A stretch of DNA of 51,016 nt from a virus. Below, piece by piece: positions 1 to 9,843 of the stretch. Positions within the stretch are counted from its first letter, which is position 1, and every line of letters begins with the position of its first letter. The stretch spans positions 1-51,016 of IMG/VR virus record IMGVR_UViG_3300036781_000120. The stretch is one strand, 5' to 3'. Below the pieces are notes generated by a model. It saw only the letters and a list, made by a program, of their open reading frames with translations, did not search any database and was not told the origin of the DNA. A program made the translations under genes and the position numbers.

Positions 1-2244
1 CTTTTGAGTTGTTGTAGTATTCCCTGCCAATCTAGTAGCTACTCCGCTTGCACCACCATAAATAATATCCCCTAAAGTAGTCATAGGGTTTACTAACGGC
101 GTAGCTCCAAGATTGCTGAGTGCTACCCATGTGCCGGGCGTTCCAGCAACAGTGCAAATCCATCCTAACGGCTGGCCCACAGTTGGAGTACTATTATAAA
201 CCTGGTCGTTAACAACCCACGACCCTGTAGTTGGTGCAGCGGATGCGTATATGCCAAACCCTTTTGATAATGCGCCCGGAGTAAATCCTAATGGTGTAGG
301 TTTTCCGGACTTACTCATAACTTGCCAAGCCGCGACGGTCGGGCTTATCATTACGCATTTTAACTTAACCCGGTCACCTATCGCACGAAGTACAATATCA
401 TTTGTTCCGTTTAGATTATAGTCCTGTATTTTATCGGCCGCATTGGGCCGGATTTGATAGGTTACCGCGTATCGATTATCAAATGAATATTCAATACCAA
501 CACTAGTTATAGCTAACGGTAATGTCGTTACGCTTGATACGCTTGATGCCAAAGAATATCCGGCATATGCCCCTGATTGTAAAGTTAAATTGCCTGATAA
601 ATCTATTTTAGGGGGTAATGTATAGGTTATACTCGCATTGGCTGTACGGGTTAAAACAGTATAGCCATTCGAGGTAGACAATTGCCCTGAGCAAACAGGG
701 TTAGTTATTGTTACATTATCAATACTTTGCCCCGATCCGCAATTCATCCAGATAGGCACAAGCATTAAAGGAGTTGCCCTTGTGTCGATTATTTTAGGAT
801 TGTTTATGGTTATTTTGCCTGTAGTGGTTTGAACTGCAATGTCAGCAATGTCTAAAAATACAACTACCCCGCACTGCTGTTCATTTGTTGCTGTAGAACC
901 TATTGTATTGGGGTCAATAACTGTTAAATTGTCTAACTGAACGTCGGGAGCCCCTGGATCCCAACGCGCAAAGTCAACCCCCCGTCCCACTGAATTTATA
1001 ATAGTTGCATCTGTAACTGTTATTTTACCGTATATAGGCGTTGTTGGCCTTATCCCTGTAGCGGTTAACAGGGGGTACGCAAAACGCAAAGCCCCGCTGT
1101 TGCCGTCCTGTAATGAGTTATAGCCAATAACAGTAACATTGAACTTTGGCCTTGTATAAAGAACATTAGTCATCGAACCAGGGACAATTTGTAGTCCTCC
1201 GCCAAAGTTGTTGTATGTGCTAATCCCTATCAGCTTAACGTCAATTTCATCCGTGCCTTTTCCGTTTGGCTCTACGTCAATGCCGTATGAAGGCGACTCG
1301 GTTGCTGTTTGCCCGGTATTTTTAAACATACCGCCTTGAACAACGCCCTTTGTCCAGCTAACTATAGAAAGCCCTTGCCTGCGATTATTATCGGCTATAG
1401 CGTTTTGTAATACGCCCTCGGTCGTGCCGCTGCCGAAGTAAAATCCGTCACCCCAACAGAATGATGCTTTGCAGTCATATAAACGCGGATTGGTTGCGCC
1501 AACCACAAAAAAACCGTAACCGTCTTCGCCCGAGCTCCCTGCATGCGTACCGACGTCGCCGACAACTTCAGCATTATAGATACTTACGTTTGTTGTACCT
1601 GATAAGTTAAAAAACGTATAGGCGTTGGCGGTTGTGGTCGCCATGGTGAGTTTTACGCCATTATCAAACCTTATCGTTGAATTATCTGCCGGTATTATAC
1701 CACCGCCAAAAAAACCTGTCGGGTAAGTAGGGTCCACCGGGTTAATTAAGTATACACCTTTAGTAAACCTTATGCCGCCCCCGATCTTACAAACCTTTTG
1801 CAATAGCTGCGTATCGTCTGTTGTCCCGTCACCTTTCGCGCCGAACCATTTAACATCCATATCGCCCACGTATTGCCGTACCCAGTAGCCCCCGCCGGCG
1901 GCAGCAAAGACAGTACCGCCGTTTACAGTGTATCCACTAGCAAACCATTTAAAGTTACCAGAAGTGTTAACATCGCGAATAAAAGCTTGTACCGAACCTT
2001 TTCTAACTAACGATTTTAAAGCTGCCGTATCATCAACGGTACGTGCCGTAGTACTCCTTGTATAAGAAACAGTCGGATACCAATGGATCCCCCCTATCTG
2101 ACCGGGCCAAAGCGCGCCTAAACTATCAGTCGCACCCACATCGCCCATCGTTTTAAATTGTACTGAGGGGATCGGTTTTTGAGCAAAGGCTGAAAAACTT
2201 ATTAGAATGAGGTAACTAAGCAGTAATATTTTTTTTATTTTCAT
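1..2244 (-). CDS. Tailspike / tail fibre with pectate-lyase-type beta-helix (N-terminal part; runs off the window)
   Basis: The frame is open from the ATG at 2244 to the window edge (748 codons, no stop). Residues 1-22 form a typical signal peptide: KIKK, a hydrophobic stretch, then a SAFAQ cleavage site. The motif VKWFGAKGDGTTDDT at about residue 125 is the start signature of Pectate_lyase_3 right-handed beta-helix tailspikes, which bind or cut surface polysaccharide. It is followed by several hundred residues of repetitive beta-helix-like sequence. The part near position 1 (GWICTVAGTPGTWVALSN, then GVATRLAGNTTTT) is of the kind found near the C-termini of phage fibres, just before a terminal domain that I believe is encoded at 50457-51016. 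It lies 1 bp from the upstream tail gene, in the late operon. A signal peptide on a virion protein is odd. Function is inferred from the fold motif. Confidence 0.85.
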   Translation of the reverse strand, partial: MKIKKILLLSYLILISFSAFAQKPIPSVQFKTMGDVGATDSLGALWPGQIGGIHWYPTVSYTRSTTARTVDDTAALKSLVRKGSVQAFIRDVNTSGNFKWFASGYTVNGGTVFAAAGGGYWVRQYVGDMDVKWFGAKGDGTTDDTQLLQKVCKIGGGIRFTKGVYLINPVDPTYPTGFFGGGIIPADNSTIRFDNGVKLTMATTTANAYTFFNLSGTTNVSIYNAEVVGDVGTHAGSSGEDGYGFFVVGATNPRLYDCKASFCWGDGFYFGSGTTEGVLQNAIADNNRRQGLSIVSWTKGVVQGGMFKNTGQTATESPSYGIDVEPNGKGTDEIDVKLIGISTYNNFGGGLQIVPGSMTNVLYTRPKFNVTVIGYNSLQDGNSGALRFAYPLLTATGIRPTTPIYGKITVTDATIINSVGRGVDFARWDPGAPDVQLDNLTVIDPNTIGSTATNEQQCGVVVFLDIADIAVQTTTGKITINNPKIIDTRATPLMLVPIWMNCGSGQSIDNVTITNPVCSGQLSTSNGYTVLTRTANASITYTLPPKIDLSGNLTLQSGAYAGYSLASSVSSVTTLPLAITSVGIEYSFDNRYAVTYQIRPNAADKIQDYNLNGTNDIVLRAIGDRVKLKCVMISPTVAAWQVMSKSGKPTPLGFTPGALSKGFGIYASAAPTTGSWVVNDQVYNSTPTVGQPLGWICTVAGTPGTWVALSNLGATPLVNPMTTLGDIIYGGASGVATRLAGNTTTTQK

Positions 2245-2245
2245 A

Positions 2246-2923
2246 TTATTTTTTAATCGTTATGTACATTGTTTCACTTGTTGTCGAGAGATCGTTTGTC
2301 GGACCATACACCCACCAACCGGTAAAAGTCCCCGGATCTGATAAATCCGCATAGGTTTTAACTTCATATAAATCTGTGCGTTTTTGAAGCGTATTCGGTA
2401 TGACGGCCCCCGTATTGTCTAACTGGGGGGTGTAGAACAATAATTCCGCATTGTGATCCATACTTAAATAGTCCGTATGGCTTAGAAACAAAGGGTATGC
2501 TGAACCTATTATTATCGGATTTACGTTAATAACGTTGCCGCCGGTATTGCTTAATATGTCGGTCCAAGTCCCATCTGTTCCCGGCTCTGCAATTGTTGAA
2601 GTATTTGCCCTCCAAAGTTTCCCGTCGTGGTCTACCACTGCGGGCGGTACGTAAGGCGTTTTTGTATTATCCCAGGCACCGGAATAAGGGCTAGCTGATA
2701 TCCCCGATAGTAAAGTGGATATTTGGGAAATCGTATAAAATTGATCTGTTAGAACAAGGTCAATAAAACCGCCACCATTCTTATTTAATCTATACGTGCC
2801 CGTAGGATTTCCCGAAATCTTTACTTGCGTAACGCTCTCTATAATCTCGTTAAAATTAGCATTGGCTTTTACCCGGAATCCGGTTTCAAGAGTATCGGTA
2901 GATTCGATTAATTGTATTGCCAT
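2246..2923 (-). CDS. Tail protein upstream of the tailspike (putative tail-tip or fibre-attachment protein)
   Basis: 225 aa. I recognise no named family. The N-terminus (SGNPTGTYRLNKNGGGF) and the middle part (PPAVVDHDGKLWRANTSTIAEP) look like the beta-rich repeats of phage fibre and baseplate-wedge proteins, including the 'something that must be displayed to look like W' pattern of small carbohydrate-binding modules. It starts at the base where the 984-aa tail protein ends (position 2923) and ends 1 bp before the tailspike ATG, so the three are co-translated. A role linking the tail tip to the tailspike is inferred from order only. Confidence 0.75.
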   Translation of the reverse strand: MAIQLIESTDTLETGFRVKANANFNEIIESVTQVKISGNPTGTYRLNKNGGGFIDLVLTDQFYTISQISTLLSGISASPYSGAWDNTKTPYVPPAVVDHDGKLWRANTSTIAEPGTDGTWTDILSNTGGNVINVNPIIIGSAYPLFLSHTDYLSMDHNAELLFYTPQLDNTGAVIPNTLQKRTDLYEVKTYADLSDPGTFTGWWVYGPTNDLSTTSETMYITIKK

Positions 2924-5877
2924 TATGCGAAATTCTCAAATTTACATTGTTCAATTTCAGCTGGCAGCCCCGTTGCAGCTTCGAATTGTCCGAAATCCCA
3001 GCTGGAATACACTGAGCAGTCAAACGGTACGTTCAAATTTACATATTTTTTCCGCAAAACAAAATTTGCTAATTCACTTTCCGGGTTATAAGATAATTCC
3101 ATTAAAAAACCTTGCTGCGCATTCCCGTCGCAGTCAATAACGCTTATATAGCCGTTGTTCCGGCCTAATGGATCCCGGTTTTCAAAGCAGCGCCTTAATA
3201 AGCGAAGCGTGTCCCACGAAATACGCTTACTGAAAGTTATTTTTGTCGGATAAAAGAGCTTATCGAAATTACTAACTGCGGCCAATACCAGGCTATCGCT
3301 CTCCTTGAACACTTGTGTACTGTCGCAAGTATCGGGGGTAATTAATTGAGAGATAAGATCCCCATTTTTAGCGACAAAGGTATTTCGTATTATATCGCTT
3401 GGCTTTTTGTAAGCTAATCCGCTATTTACCCATTTACCCCACCGGTCGAACATTCGCGCGGGGGATTGCCTGATATTATAGGCTGTTTCCGCACCTATGA
3501 TACCTGAAGCTGTAAAATTTTCATTTGTTTCGGATTTAAATCCCGTTCCGCTACGTACCGAACTAACGGCAAAGTTATCTTCATCGTACGTCCAGCTATC
3601 CTCCGGCGTATCTAAAAACGCCTGCCGGCGTGTTAATTCAATAGCGTATCCGGAGGTTATTTGGGAACATTGCTGCGAAAGCTTCTGCTTAAAAGATTGT
3701 ATAGGCGTTAAGTAATCGTGCAGCGTACAAAATTCATCCAGTGTATTTGCAGACGAAGGTAAATTATTAGTAAATTTCTTATAGCCAAATTCGAGTTCGT
3801 TATAAATGATTCCTGTGTCAATATCTTCTACGTAATCGCTTACCTGGTCGAAAAGAATTATTTCCACATTCTGATAAAAGTAATCGAAACGCTCAAGCCT
3901 TACTACGTAGTTATTTTGGTTATTTAATTCGTAGCCTTTCCCTACGCAGTACATCGCGTTAAGCCCTTCTATAAAATCTTTAAAGGAAATTTGTATCGGT
4001 CTGTTTGCAATGTCAAAACCCCTGATCTGGTAACCGTTAGAATAGGCTATTAAAGCCGCGCAACCGTCGGCGGGATACCCGATATCCGTACGGCCTAATA
4101 AATTACTTACTAAAGCTCCCTGATTATCGGTAACCTCTTTAATAACAGCATTTGCCACCTCGAACGACATAAAAGCCTTCGTAGTTGTAGTTTTGGCCAA
4201 CGTATCGCCCGATAGGTTAAGCGTTTGATATACCTGGTCCATTTGCACCAGCCCGTCCATAACGCATCCGCGTTTTTCGCAGATATACTGCCCGTACAAA
4301 AACACTTCATCCCCTTGATTAAGTGTTAAACTGGTTGTGTATTCTGTTTGAAAAGCTACGTCGTTATATCGCGAATTAGTGAAACCCGACTGACCGCCCG
4401 GTAATTCGATAACGTTCGGGATATTATTAACTACTAAAAACCACTTATAAGACCAATAACCGTGACGCGGGCCGCAATTATGCCCTCCGGGGCAAATGCA
4501 AATAGACTTTTGATCTAATTTGATGTGGATAACCACGCTGAACTTTAAAGATATATTGAAAACGCCGCCCCCGTCTGTTTTGAACAGATATTGCCCCGTA
4601 ACTAGCGGGTTATCCGAGTATATGCCAAATGTTGGCGCATCTGGACAAAGATCGTTTTGTGTAGCTCCTGAAAGATCAAGGTAAGACCAATAGCTCAAAA
4701 AAGGCGCATCGCCTGAAGGCGCAGAACCGTTCCAGTCATTTACCGATAGCCCCCCTACTATATCTCCTGTTTTACCGCCGGTATTAACTATCGTGGTTTC
4801 CCGGATTAATTTGCTGTGTAAAGGCAGACTGATCGCGCCGTCTTTTAAACTAACTAACGTATCCGCGCGTGTTTCTAATAGATCGTTAAACGTTTTACGT
4901 TTTACGCCTACCGATACGTAATTTTCCTGCTTTTCGTAAACGTTAAAATCTACATAAGCGTCGAGCTCAGCGATAAAGGCTCCGTATTTATCGAAACCAA
5001 ACTGAAACCGTACTATAGCGTCATTTCCGTATTTATCGTGCTCTTCTATAAGTATTTGCCGTCCTGCGGGATCGTCAAACCGCAATTTTATATCTCCCTC
5101 GCTAAACAGATAGTCCACCCCGTGATAAGTATCGTCGCGTTTTAAAACTATAGCAATTTTATCCCAGTCTTTCGGCTCGTCTATTTCCCAGGTATCGGTA
5201 AGCGTAATCAACCTGAATTGATCCGGTTTCTCATATAGGTTATTAAGTGCTTCGGCGTCGTTCGGGTCGGGTTCAGGATATATACAAGAGCCGTCATTTA
5301 CCTGGGCCGCAGGATTGTAATTTGAAGCTGCGGGATCGGTACACCCGTATACGGGCCCAAAAGCAATAACCGAAAAGTCTTGTTGTGCCGTACAACCGTT
5401 CGAATCCTTAACATAAAAAGTGTAATCGCCGGGTGCAAGTCCTGTAAATACCGATACGCCCGGTGCCGAAAATGTAACTCCGTCTATAGAGCAGTTAAAA
5501 CTATCTGCCGAAGTAATGACGGTCCCGGTAACTGTTCCGTCTTTTGCGTTTAACGCAGTTTCGTTTGTGGCTATTAAATCACCGATAATCAGGTCGCAGC
5601 TATCTGCGCTGGAACAACTATCAGGTGCCCCGACGGTCATAGTTACAAATGGAAAGGCTGTTGCTGCAAAAAATCGGTAAGCTACATTAGCAACGCACTG
5701 CATATTATCACCGTGCACAAGCTCTTCCCCGTCGGTATATCCCCAGTTAGCAGGGTCTAGGCTTGGCAAAGGATGACCGCCGAAAAAGCTCGTTCTTAAG
5801 GAATTATCGTCAGTATCGAAAAAAGCTTGGTAAGTCACACCCGCATAGGTAAAACTGTTTTTAAGAATCATACTCAT
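2923..5877 (-). CDS. Large tail-tip / baseplate protein with SprB-like and GCTDP-type domains
   Basis: 984 aa, starting 4 bp inside the end of the tape measure gene. In siphoviruses this position is held by distal tail and tail-associated-lysin type proteins. The N-terminal part (about residues 95-170) has a SprB-like repeat: GTVTGTV, SFNCSIDG and GLAPGDYTFYVKDSNGCT. It is followed at about residues 176-200 by YGCTDPAASNYNPAA and NDGSCIY, a calcium-binding-like motif common in secreted Bacteroidota proteins. The middle part is Cys-rich (CICPGGHNCGP). The C-terminal half has a tail-hub look (LRLLRRCFENRDPLGRNNGY, RKKYVNLNVPFDC). I infer that it forms the tail tip and contacts the cell surface; the exact family is not recognised. 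Confidence 0.75.
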   Translation of the reverse strand: MSMILKNSFTYAGVTYQAFFDTDDNSLRTSFFGGHPLPSLDPANWGYTDGEELVHGDNMQCVANVAYRFFAATAFPFVTMTVGAPDSCSSADSCDLIIGDLIATNETALNAKDGTVTGTVITSADSFNCSIDGVTFSAPGVSVFTGLAPGDYTFYVKDSNGCTAQQDFSVIAFGPVYGCTDPAASNYNPAAQVNDGSCIYPEPDPNDAEALNNLYEKPDQFRLITLTDTWEIDEPKDWDKIAIVLKRDDTYHGVDYLFSEGDIKLRFDDPAGRQILIEEHDKYGNDAIVRFQFGFDKYGAFIAELDAYVDFNVYEKQENYVSVGVKRKTFNDLLETRADTLVSLKDGAISLPLHSKLIRETTIVNTGGKTGDIVGGLSVNDWNGSAPSGDAPFLSYWSYLDLSGATQNDLCPDAPTFGIYSDNPLVTGQYLFKTDGGGVFNISLKFSVVIHIKLDQKSICICPGGHNCGPRHGYWSYKWFLVVNNIPNVIELPGGQSGFTNSRYNDVAFQTEYTTSLTLNQGDEVFLYGQYICEKRGCVMDGLVQMDQVYQTLNLSGDTLAKTTTTKAFMSFEVANAVIKEVTDNQGALVSNLLGRTDIGYPADGCAALIAYSNGYQIRGFDIANRPIQISFKDFIEGLNAMYCVGKGYELNNQNNYVVRLERFDYFYQNVEIILFDQVSDYVEDIDTGIIYNELEFGYKKFTNNLPSSANTLDEFCTLHDYLTPIQSFKQKLSQQCSQITSGYAIELTRRQAFLDTPEDSWTYDEDNFAVSSVRSGTGFKSETNENFTASGIIGAETAYNIRQSPARMFDRWGKWVNSGLAYKKPSDIIRNTFVAKNGDLISQLITPDTCDSTQVFKESDSLVLAAVSNFDKLFYPTKITFSKRISWDTLRLLRRCFENRDPLGRNNGYISVIDCDGNAQQGFLMELSYNPESELANFVLRKKYVNLNVPFDCSVYSSWDFGQFEAATGLPAEIEQCKFENFA

Positions 5878-8800
5878 AACTTGTTTCTGTCCCTCACTGA
5901 TTTAATCCGGCTATTAGCTGTACGCCTGTAATGTGCGTGTCCGCGTTCGTCCCAAACGTTTTGTTCTAAAGGTAGTTTGCTTACTGCGTTGCTTACAGCA
6001 TTGCCCATGCGCTCGTAATCGATATCCTGCTTTCCTGTATGCGTAGAAATATAAGTATCGTAAATTTGTTTGGACTTACTTACCTGTTCTGAGTTATTAA
6101 CCTGGTTATCTATGAAACGCGCGGTATCATCTGCCCGGATAACTTTTTCGTCTTTTTGTAAATAAGTATACCCGCGCTGACCTTTGTTAGCAAATCTACC
6201 TTTACCGTTTTTAACTAAGAGCTCAGGACCTTTTTCGTTCACTTCGGCAAATGTAGCGGGGCCGCTTTCACGGCCTTTTTCGAATTGCGGAACGGGTTGC
6301 GAGGCGACGATAGCTAATTCAGCTAAACCTAAAGCAGCTATCGCAGAAGCTAACACTATGCCAAAAACACCCGATTGAGCGAACACCTTGCTTACAGCTA
6401 CGGCGGTATTTATGAGAATTTCTATTTCCGCAGCCGCTTTTGCGTTCTTAGCCTGTTTGGTTTTCTCCGCGTTTATTTTTTTCGTGTACTCCGCCTCTAT
6501 TTTCTTTTTAGCTTCTGCATTTGTCCCAGCGCTATCTAAGGCATACTGCATTTCTGTTTCTAGTGCTGCCTGCCGCGCTTTAGAGGCGTTTATCGCAAAG
6601 TCAGTATAAGCGCTCGTAGCATCTATGGCAACCTGGGCGCCGTCTTTGATCGCGTCCTGCGCACTTAATCCGCTAAGATTGCCTGAAGCATCTTTAGTAA
6701 AAGCGTTAACTGCGGTACTCGAAAAATCACTTAGGAGTTTACTTAATCCGGCATTTCCGGTTACTGATCCGACTACGGATGCCGATTTTTCTAAAGTACT
6801 TATTAGGTCTTGCATCAAAGCTTTTTTAGCCTCGTACAAAGCTTTGTCTCTTGCTAAAGAGTCGGCATTATGTCGTTTTTCTAACTCGTCTATTCGCTTA
6901 TATGCTTCAGCGGCTTGCGTACTTTGTGCACCGGAGGCATTAACCACCAACTCGTATTTTATCTGCAAAGCTTTTTTCTGCAAAACGTATTCGTCGTCCG
7001 ATTGCTTTTCCTGCGAGGTCTTAATAGCTAACTCGTATTGTTCGATAGTTAACTTTCTATCTTTATAAGATTTTAAAGTAGCATCATTCGCTTTGTCGTA
7101 CGCTTTTTCGAGTTCACCGAGTTGTTTTTCAGTATCGTTTAATTCTTTGCTTAAATCCCCTTTTATAAAAGCTCCCGCTAATCCCGCGGCTTCATCTGAA
7201 GTAGAAGGGTTTAAACTCGAAGCTGTTAAAACAGGCTGATTGCCTCTGTTCGCAAATGCTTGCCGTTTTTGGGCGTTAGCTAAATCTTCGGCTTGCGCGT
7301 CTTTCCATTTCGTGAATTTTTCAGTTAGATTTACGTAAGCATCTGCTAACTGTTTAGTATTTTTAGACTCCTTGCCTTGGTTTTCCGCGTAATCCCGGAT
7401 AATGCTATCCTGTAAGGCTAACATAGTTTTTTGTATTTGTTCTTCGAGAACAGCAAAACCGTCTTTAGCCTCTTTTGCAGATCCTGATAAATCGTGTAAT
7501 CGTTTCTTTAGCGCGTCTATCCTATTGTTTATAGGGCTACCATCTATTGCGCTACCCGGTAATTTACTTAATTCGGAAATTCGCGCGCGGATTTGCGTTA
7601 TGGAAGTTAAATCGTTGTCGTCTATTTCTTTTATATCTTTCTTAGTTCCGTATATATCCTTATATATAGTCCGTAATTCATTTAGTAACCGCTGTTGAGC
7701 ATTATAAAAACCAATATCCTCATTGTGACCTTTTACTGCTTTTACATAAGCCTGATCCCGAATAGCTGTTTGTGTTTTTAACAACTCCAATTGTTCTTTT
7801 TGAGAAGCCGCAGCAAAATCGTTTATAGCTCCCTGATTCCCTGAATTAGCATCATCTTTATGCACGGAATTCGCAAAAGCGCTTAAAGCTTGGTTTTGAC
7901 CCCCGCCTCCGATTCCCAGAGATCCTATTCGTGCTAACGTTTCCGTCCAAGTAGTAGAATTCCATAAACCTAAAAGTCGTTGTGTCAGGAAAGTTATTTT
8001 ATCTAAAGTAACCTCGAAAAATGTTTTTACGTGAGTATTTTCGTCAACAGCCTCGGTAAATGTATTTTTTAATTTATTAACAGAGGCTTGTAAACTATTA
8101 ATATGAGTTATCCCAGGGGCTACTGAAGCGTTCAAACTTTCTGCGAATTTAGGTAGCACTTCGGAACTTATTATTCCGCCTGTTCTTTCTAGGTCGTGTA
8201 ATTTAGATATCGGAACGCCCAAAGCGTCAGCCATGGCCGCGGTAGCTTGCGGAATGTATATCCCTAATTCGTTTTGCAGATATCTTGCTTGCACAGTTCC
8301 AGTTTCCATCATTCGTGATAACGCTCTTAATGCGCTTGTCGTTTGATCGCTAGTTATGTGCATAATCCCCGCCGCGCGCGCAACCGCTTGGAATATTTTA
8401 TCGCTTTCTTGTAAATTAAAATTAGAGGCTTTGGCCGCGCCGGTGAAAGTATCATACGCCCTTGTTAGATTAGTAAACTCTAATCCGGTTTTATTGGCGG
8501 TATCTTTTAACGTATTTATTTTAGCGTTCGCAAAATCCGCACTACCTAAAATATACTGCAATGCGACGCGATTAGCATCTGTTTCTAAAGCCGTATCAAA
8601 GACCTTAGTCGCCGCCGCTATCGCCCCTTGCAAAGTAAAATACCCCGTTACTAGGGTAGTAAGGCTATCCTGCAAACCTCCTAAGGCCGATTTATAATTT
8701 CCGACATTCCGCTGGTGATTACCCATCGAAGCGTCAAATGCTTTTAATTTATCGTTTAACTCATTATAAGCCGCTATCTGCCCTTTTAGAGCCGGATCGG

Positions 8801-9557
8801 TAGAAGTAAAGCCATCCTTCGCATTTTTAATATCGTTGCCTAACTGTTTAAGTTTTGCAGAAGCTTCGTTATAACTGCCGGTAGCTGCTACCTGGGCCTG
8901 TGCAGCTTGCTTATTGGCTAAAGCCAACGCTGCAATAGCTTGTCGTGATTGCGCGGTCGCCAGCGTAGCCGCTGACTGCGCGGCCTGGTTCTGCTTAATC
9001 GTAGTTATGTACTGCTGATTAGCCAGGTTAGAAGCGGAGATAGCGGACTTGTTATTTTGCTGAGTTGTTATAGCTTGCTGAGTAGCCAGCTTTGCCGCTT
9101 CTATTGCGCCTTTCTGTTGAGTGAGAAAAAGATTTTGCTGTTGTATAGATAACTTGGTGGCCTCTTGCTGCGCTTTTAAATTCTGTTGTTCGGTCGCATA
9201 ATTAGCGGCCGCTACTTTCGCGTCGCTGATAGCCTGTTTATTAGCATTTAAAGTGCTATTCATGCTATCGATCGCCGCTTGCTGGTTCTTAATCTGCGTG
9301 GTAAGGGCTACAACTTGTTTAGCGTAATCGACTATAGCTTGCTGGCTGGCTTCGTCAATTAGCTTGATAGTGCGCGAACCCATCGAAGCGTTAAGCGCTT
9401 CTATCGCTTTCGTTGCTGCGTTTACGGAAGTATTTATCCTTTTGAAGTCAGCAATCACAGCCGTAGAAAACTGATCCGCTGTAGCCTCGCAATCGCGTAT
9501 AGCGGCGTTAAGGCCGTCAATGTCGAAAAGTTGTTGATACGGAACTGGATTTGCCAT
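5874..9557 (-). CDS. Tail tape measure protein
   Basis: 1227 aa, by far the longest late gene. The first ~260 residues are Gln/Ala-rich heptads (many NQQ, TQQ, LANQQ), likely coiled coil. Next comes the tape-measure N-terminal domain at about residues 310-500, with YILGSADFANAKINTLKDTA and RMMETGTVQARYLQNELG. Another helical stretch follows, then hydrophobic segments near residues 1070-1110 (FGIVLASAIAALGLAELAIV) and a basic C-terminus. These features set the tail length; by the usual ~0.15 nm per residue the tail would be near 180 nm. It lies between a chaperone/structural block and the tail-tip genes, as expected. A GCAAAA-AGGGG-TTTTGC hairpin lies 19 nt upstream of the start. No contractile-sheath gene is visible, hence the siphovirus assignment. 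Confidence 0.93.
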   Translation of the reverse strand: MANPVPYQQLFDIDGLNAAIRDCEATADQFSTAVIADFKRINTSVNAATKAIEALNASMGSRTIKLIDEASQQAIVDYAKQVVALTTQIKNQQAAIDSMNSTLNANKQAISDAKVAAANYATEQQNLKAQQEATKLSIQQQNLFLTQQKGAIEAAKLATQQAITTQQNNKSAISASNLANQQYITTIKQNQAAQSAATLATAQSRQAIAALALANKQAAQAQVAATGSYNEASAKLKQLGNDIKNAKDGFTSTDPALKGQIAAYNELNDKLKAFDASMGNHQRNVGNYKSALGGLQDSLTTLVTGYFTLQGAIAAATKVFDTALETDANRVALQYILGSADFANAKINTLKDTANKTGLEFTNLTRAYDTFTGAAKASNFNLQESDKIFQAVARAAGIMHITSDQTTSALRALSRMMETGTVQARYLQNELGIYIPQATAAMADALGVPISKLHDLERTGGIISSEVLPKFAESLNASVAPGITHINSLQASVNKLKNTFTEAVDENTHVKTFFEVTLDKITFLTQRLLGLWNSTTWTETLARIGSLGIGGGGQNQALSAFANSVHKDDANSGNQGAINDFAAASQKEQLELLKTQTAIRDQAYVKAVKGHNEDIGFYNAQQRLLNELRTIYKDIYGTKKDIKEIDDNDLTSITQIRARISELSKLPGSAIDGSPINNRIDALKKRLHDLSGSAKEAKDGFAVLEEQIQKTMLALQDSIIRDYAENQGKESKNTKQLADAYVNLTEKFTKWKDAQAEDLANAQKRQAFANRGNQPVLTASSLNPSTSDEAAGLAGAFIKGDLSKELNDTEKQLGELEKAYDKANDATLKSYKDRKLTIEQYELAIKTSQEKQSDDEYVLQKKALQIKYELVVNASGAQSTQAAEAYKRIDELEKRHNADSLARDKALYEAKKALMQDLISTLEKSASVVGSVTGNAGLSKLLSDFSSTAVNAFTKDASGNLSGLSAQDAIKDGAQVAIDATSAYTDFAINASKARQAALETEMQYALDSAGTNAEAKKKIEAEYTKKINAEKTKQAKNAKAAAEIEILINTAVAVSKVFAQSGVFGIVLASAIAALGLAELAIVASQPVPQFEKGRESGPATFAEVNEKGPELLVKNGKGRFANKGQRGYTYLQKDEKVIRADDTARFIDNQVNNSEQVSKSKQIYDTYISTHTGKQDIDYERMGNAVSNAVSKLPLEQNVWDERGHAHYRRTANSRIKSVRDRNKL

Positions 9558-9576
9558 TGAATAAATTTAATGATTG

Positions 9577-9593
9577 GCAAAACCCCTTTTTGC
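9577..9593 (-). promoter_or_regulatory. Leader hairpin with AGGGG loop before the tape measure gene
   Basis: On the minus strand this reads GCAAAA-AGGGG-TTTTGC: a perfect 6-bp stem with an AGGGG loop, 19 nt upstream of the ATG. Similar hairpins precede the major capsid protein (16787-16805) and the 208-aa structural protein (20815-20831). The loop could pair with the anti-Shine-Dalgarno sequence, so a role in translation or mRNA stability is plausible but inferred. Confidence 0.6.
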
Positions 9594-9630
9594 TGAGTAA
9601 AAGTAATAAAAAATTATTTGTAAAAATAAA

Positions 9631-9661
9631 TTTGTTATTGTCGGTTAAAGTGGTATATTTA
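9631..9661 (+). promoter_or_regulatory. Bacteroidota-type promoter for the 9.67 kb cassette
   Basis: TTTG at 9631-9634, 19 bp spacer, TATATTTA at 9654-9661 (consensus TAnnTTTG, last base differs). The first gene starts at 9670, only 8 nt beyond the box, so its mRNA would be almost leaderless. Confidence 0.65.
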
Positions 9662-9669
9662 CGGTCATT

Positions 9670-9843
9670 ATGACAAGAGCATTAAAATACCCGGTTAAGA
9701 TAGACACGAAAGTAACTTTGGAAACTGAAAAAGAGTTACGGCAATTGGCCGAAGACGACGACCGTAAGTTCGCGGATATGATCCGGGTTGCGCTTACGCG
9801 CGGTATTCGTGAAATTAAACTTGAAAAATCATTAAAACCATGA
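9670..9843 (+). CDS. Small ribbon-helix-helix-like protein
   Basis: 57 aa, too short for usual gene callers. It begins MTRALKYPVKIDTKVTLETE and continues with LRQLAEDDDRKFADMIRVAL. One beta strand followed by two helices matches the CopG/Arc ribbon-helix-helix layout, a small DNA-binding dimer. It is the first gene of a plus-strand cassette of four genes coupled by ATGA overlaps, set against the direction of the tail operon. It may regulate its own cassette (inference). Confidence 0.7.
   Translation: MTRALKYPVKIDTKVTLETEKELRQLAEDDDRKFADMIRVALTRGIREIKLEKSLKP

Noticed and set aside
5874-9557. Long open frames on the plus strand opposite the tape measure gene
   Set aside because: They follow from its Gln/Ala/Lys-rich codon use; no leaders or overlaps support them.
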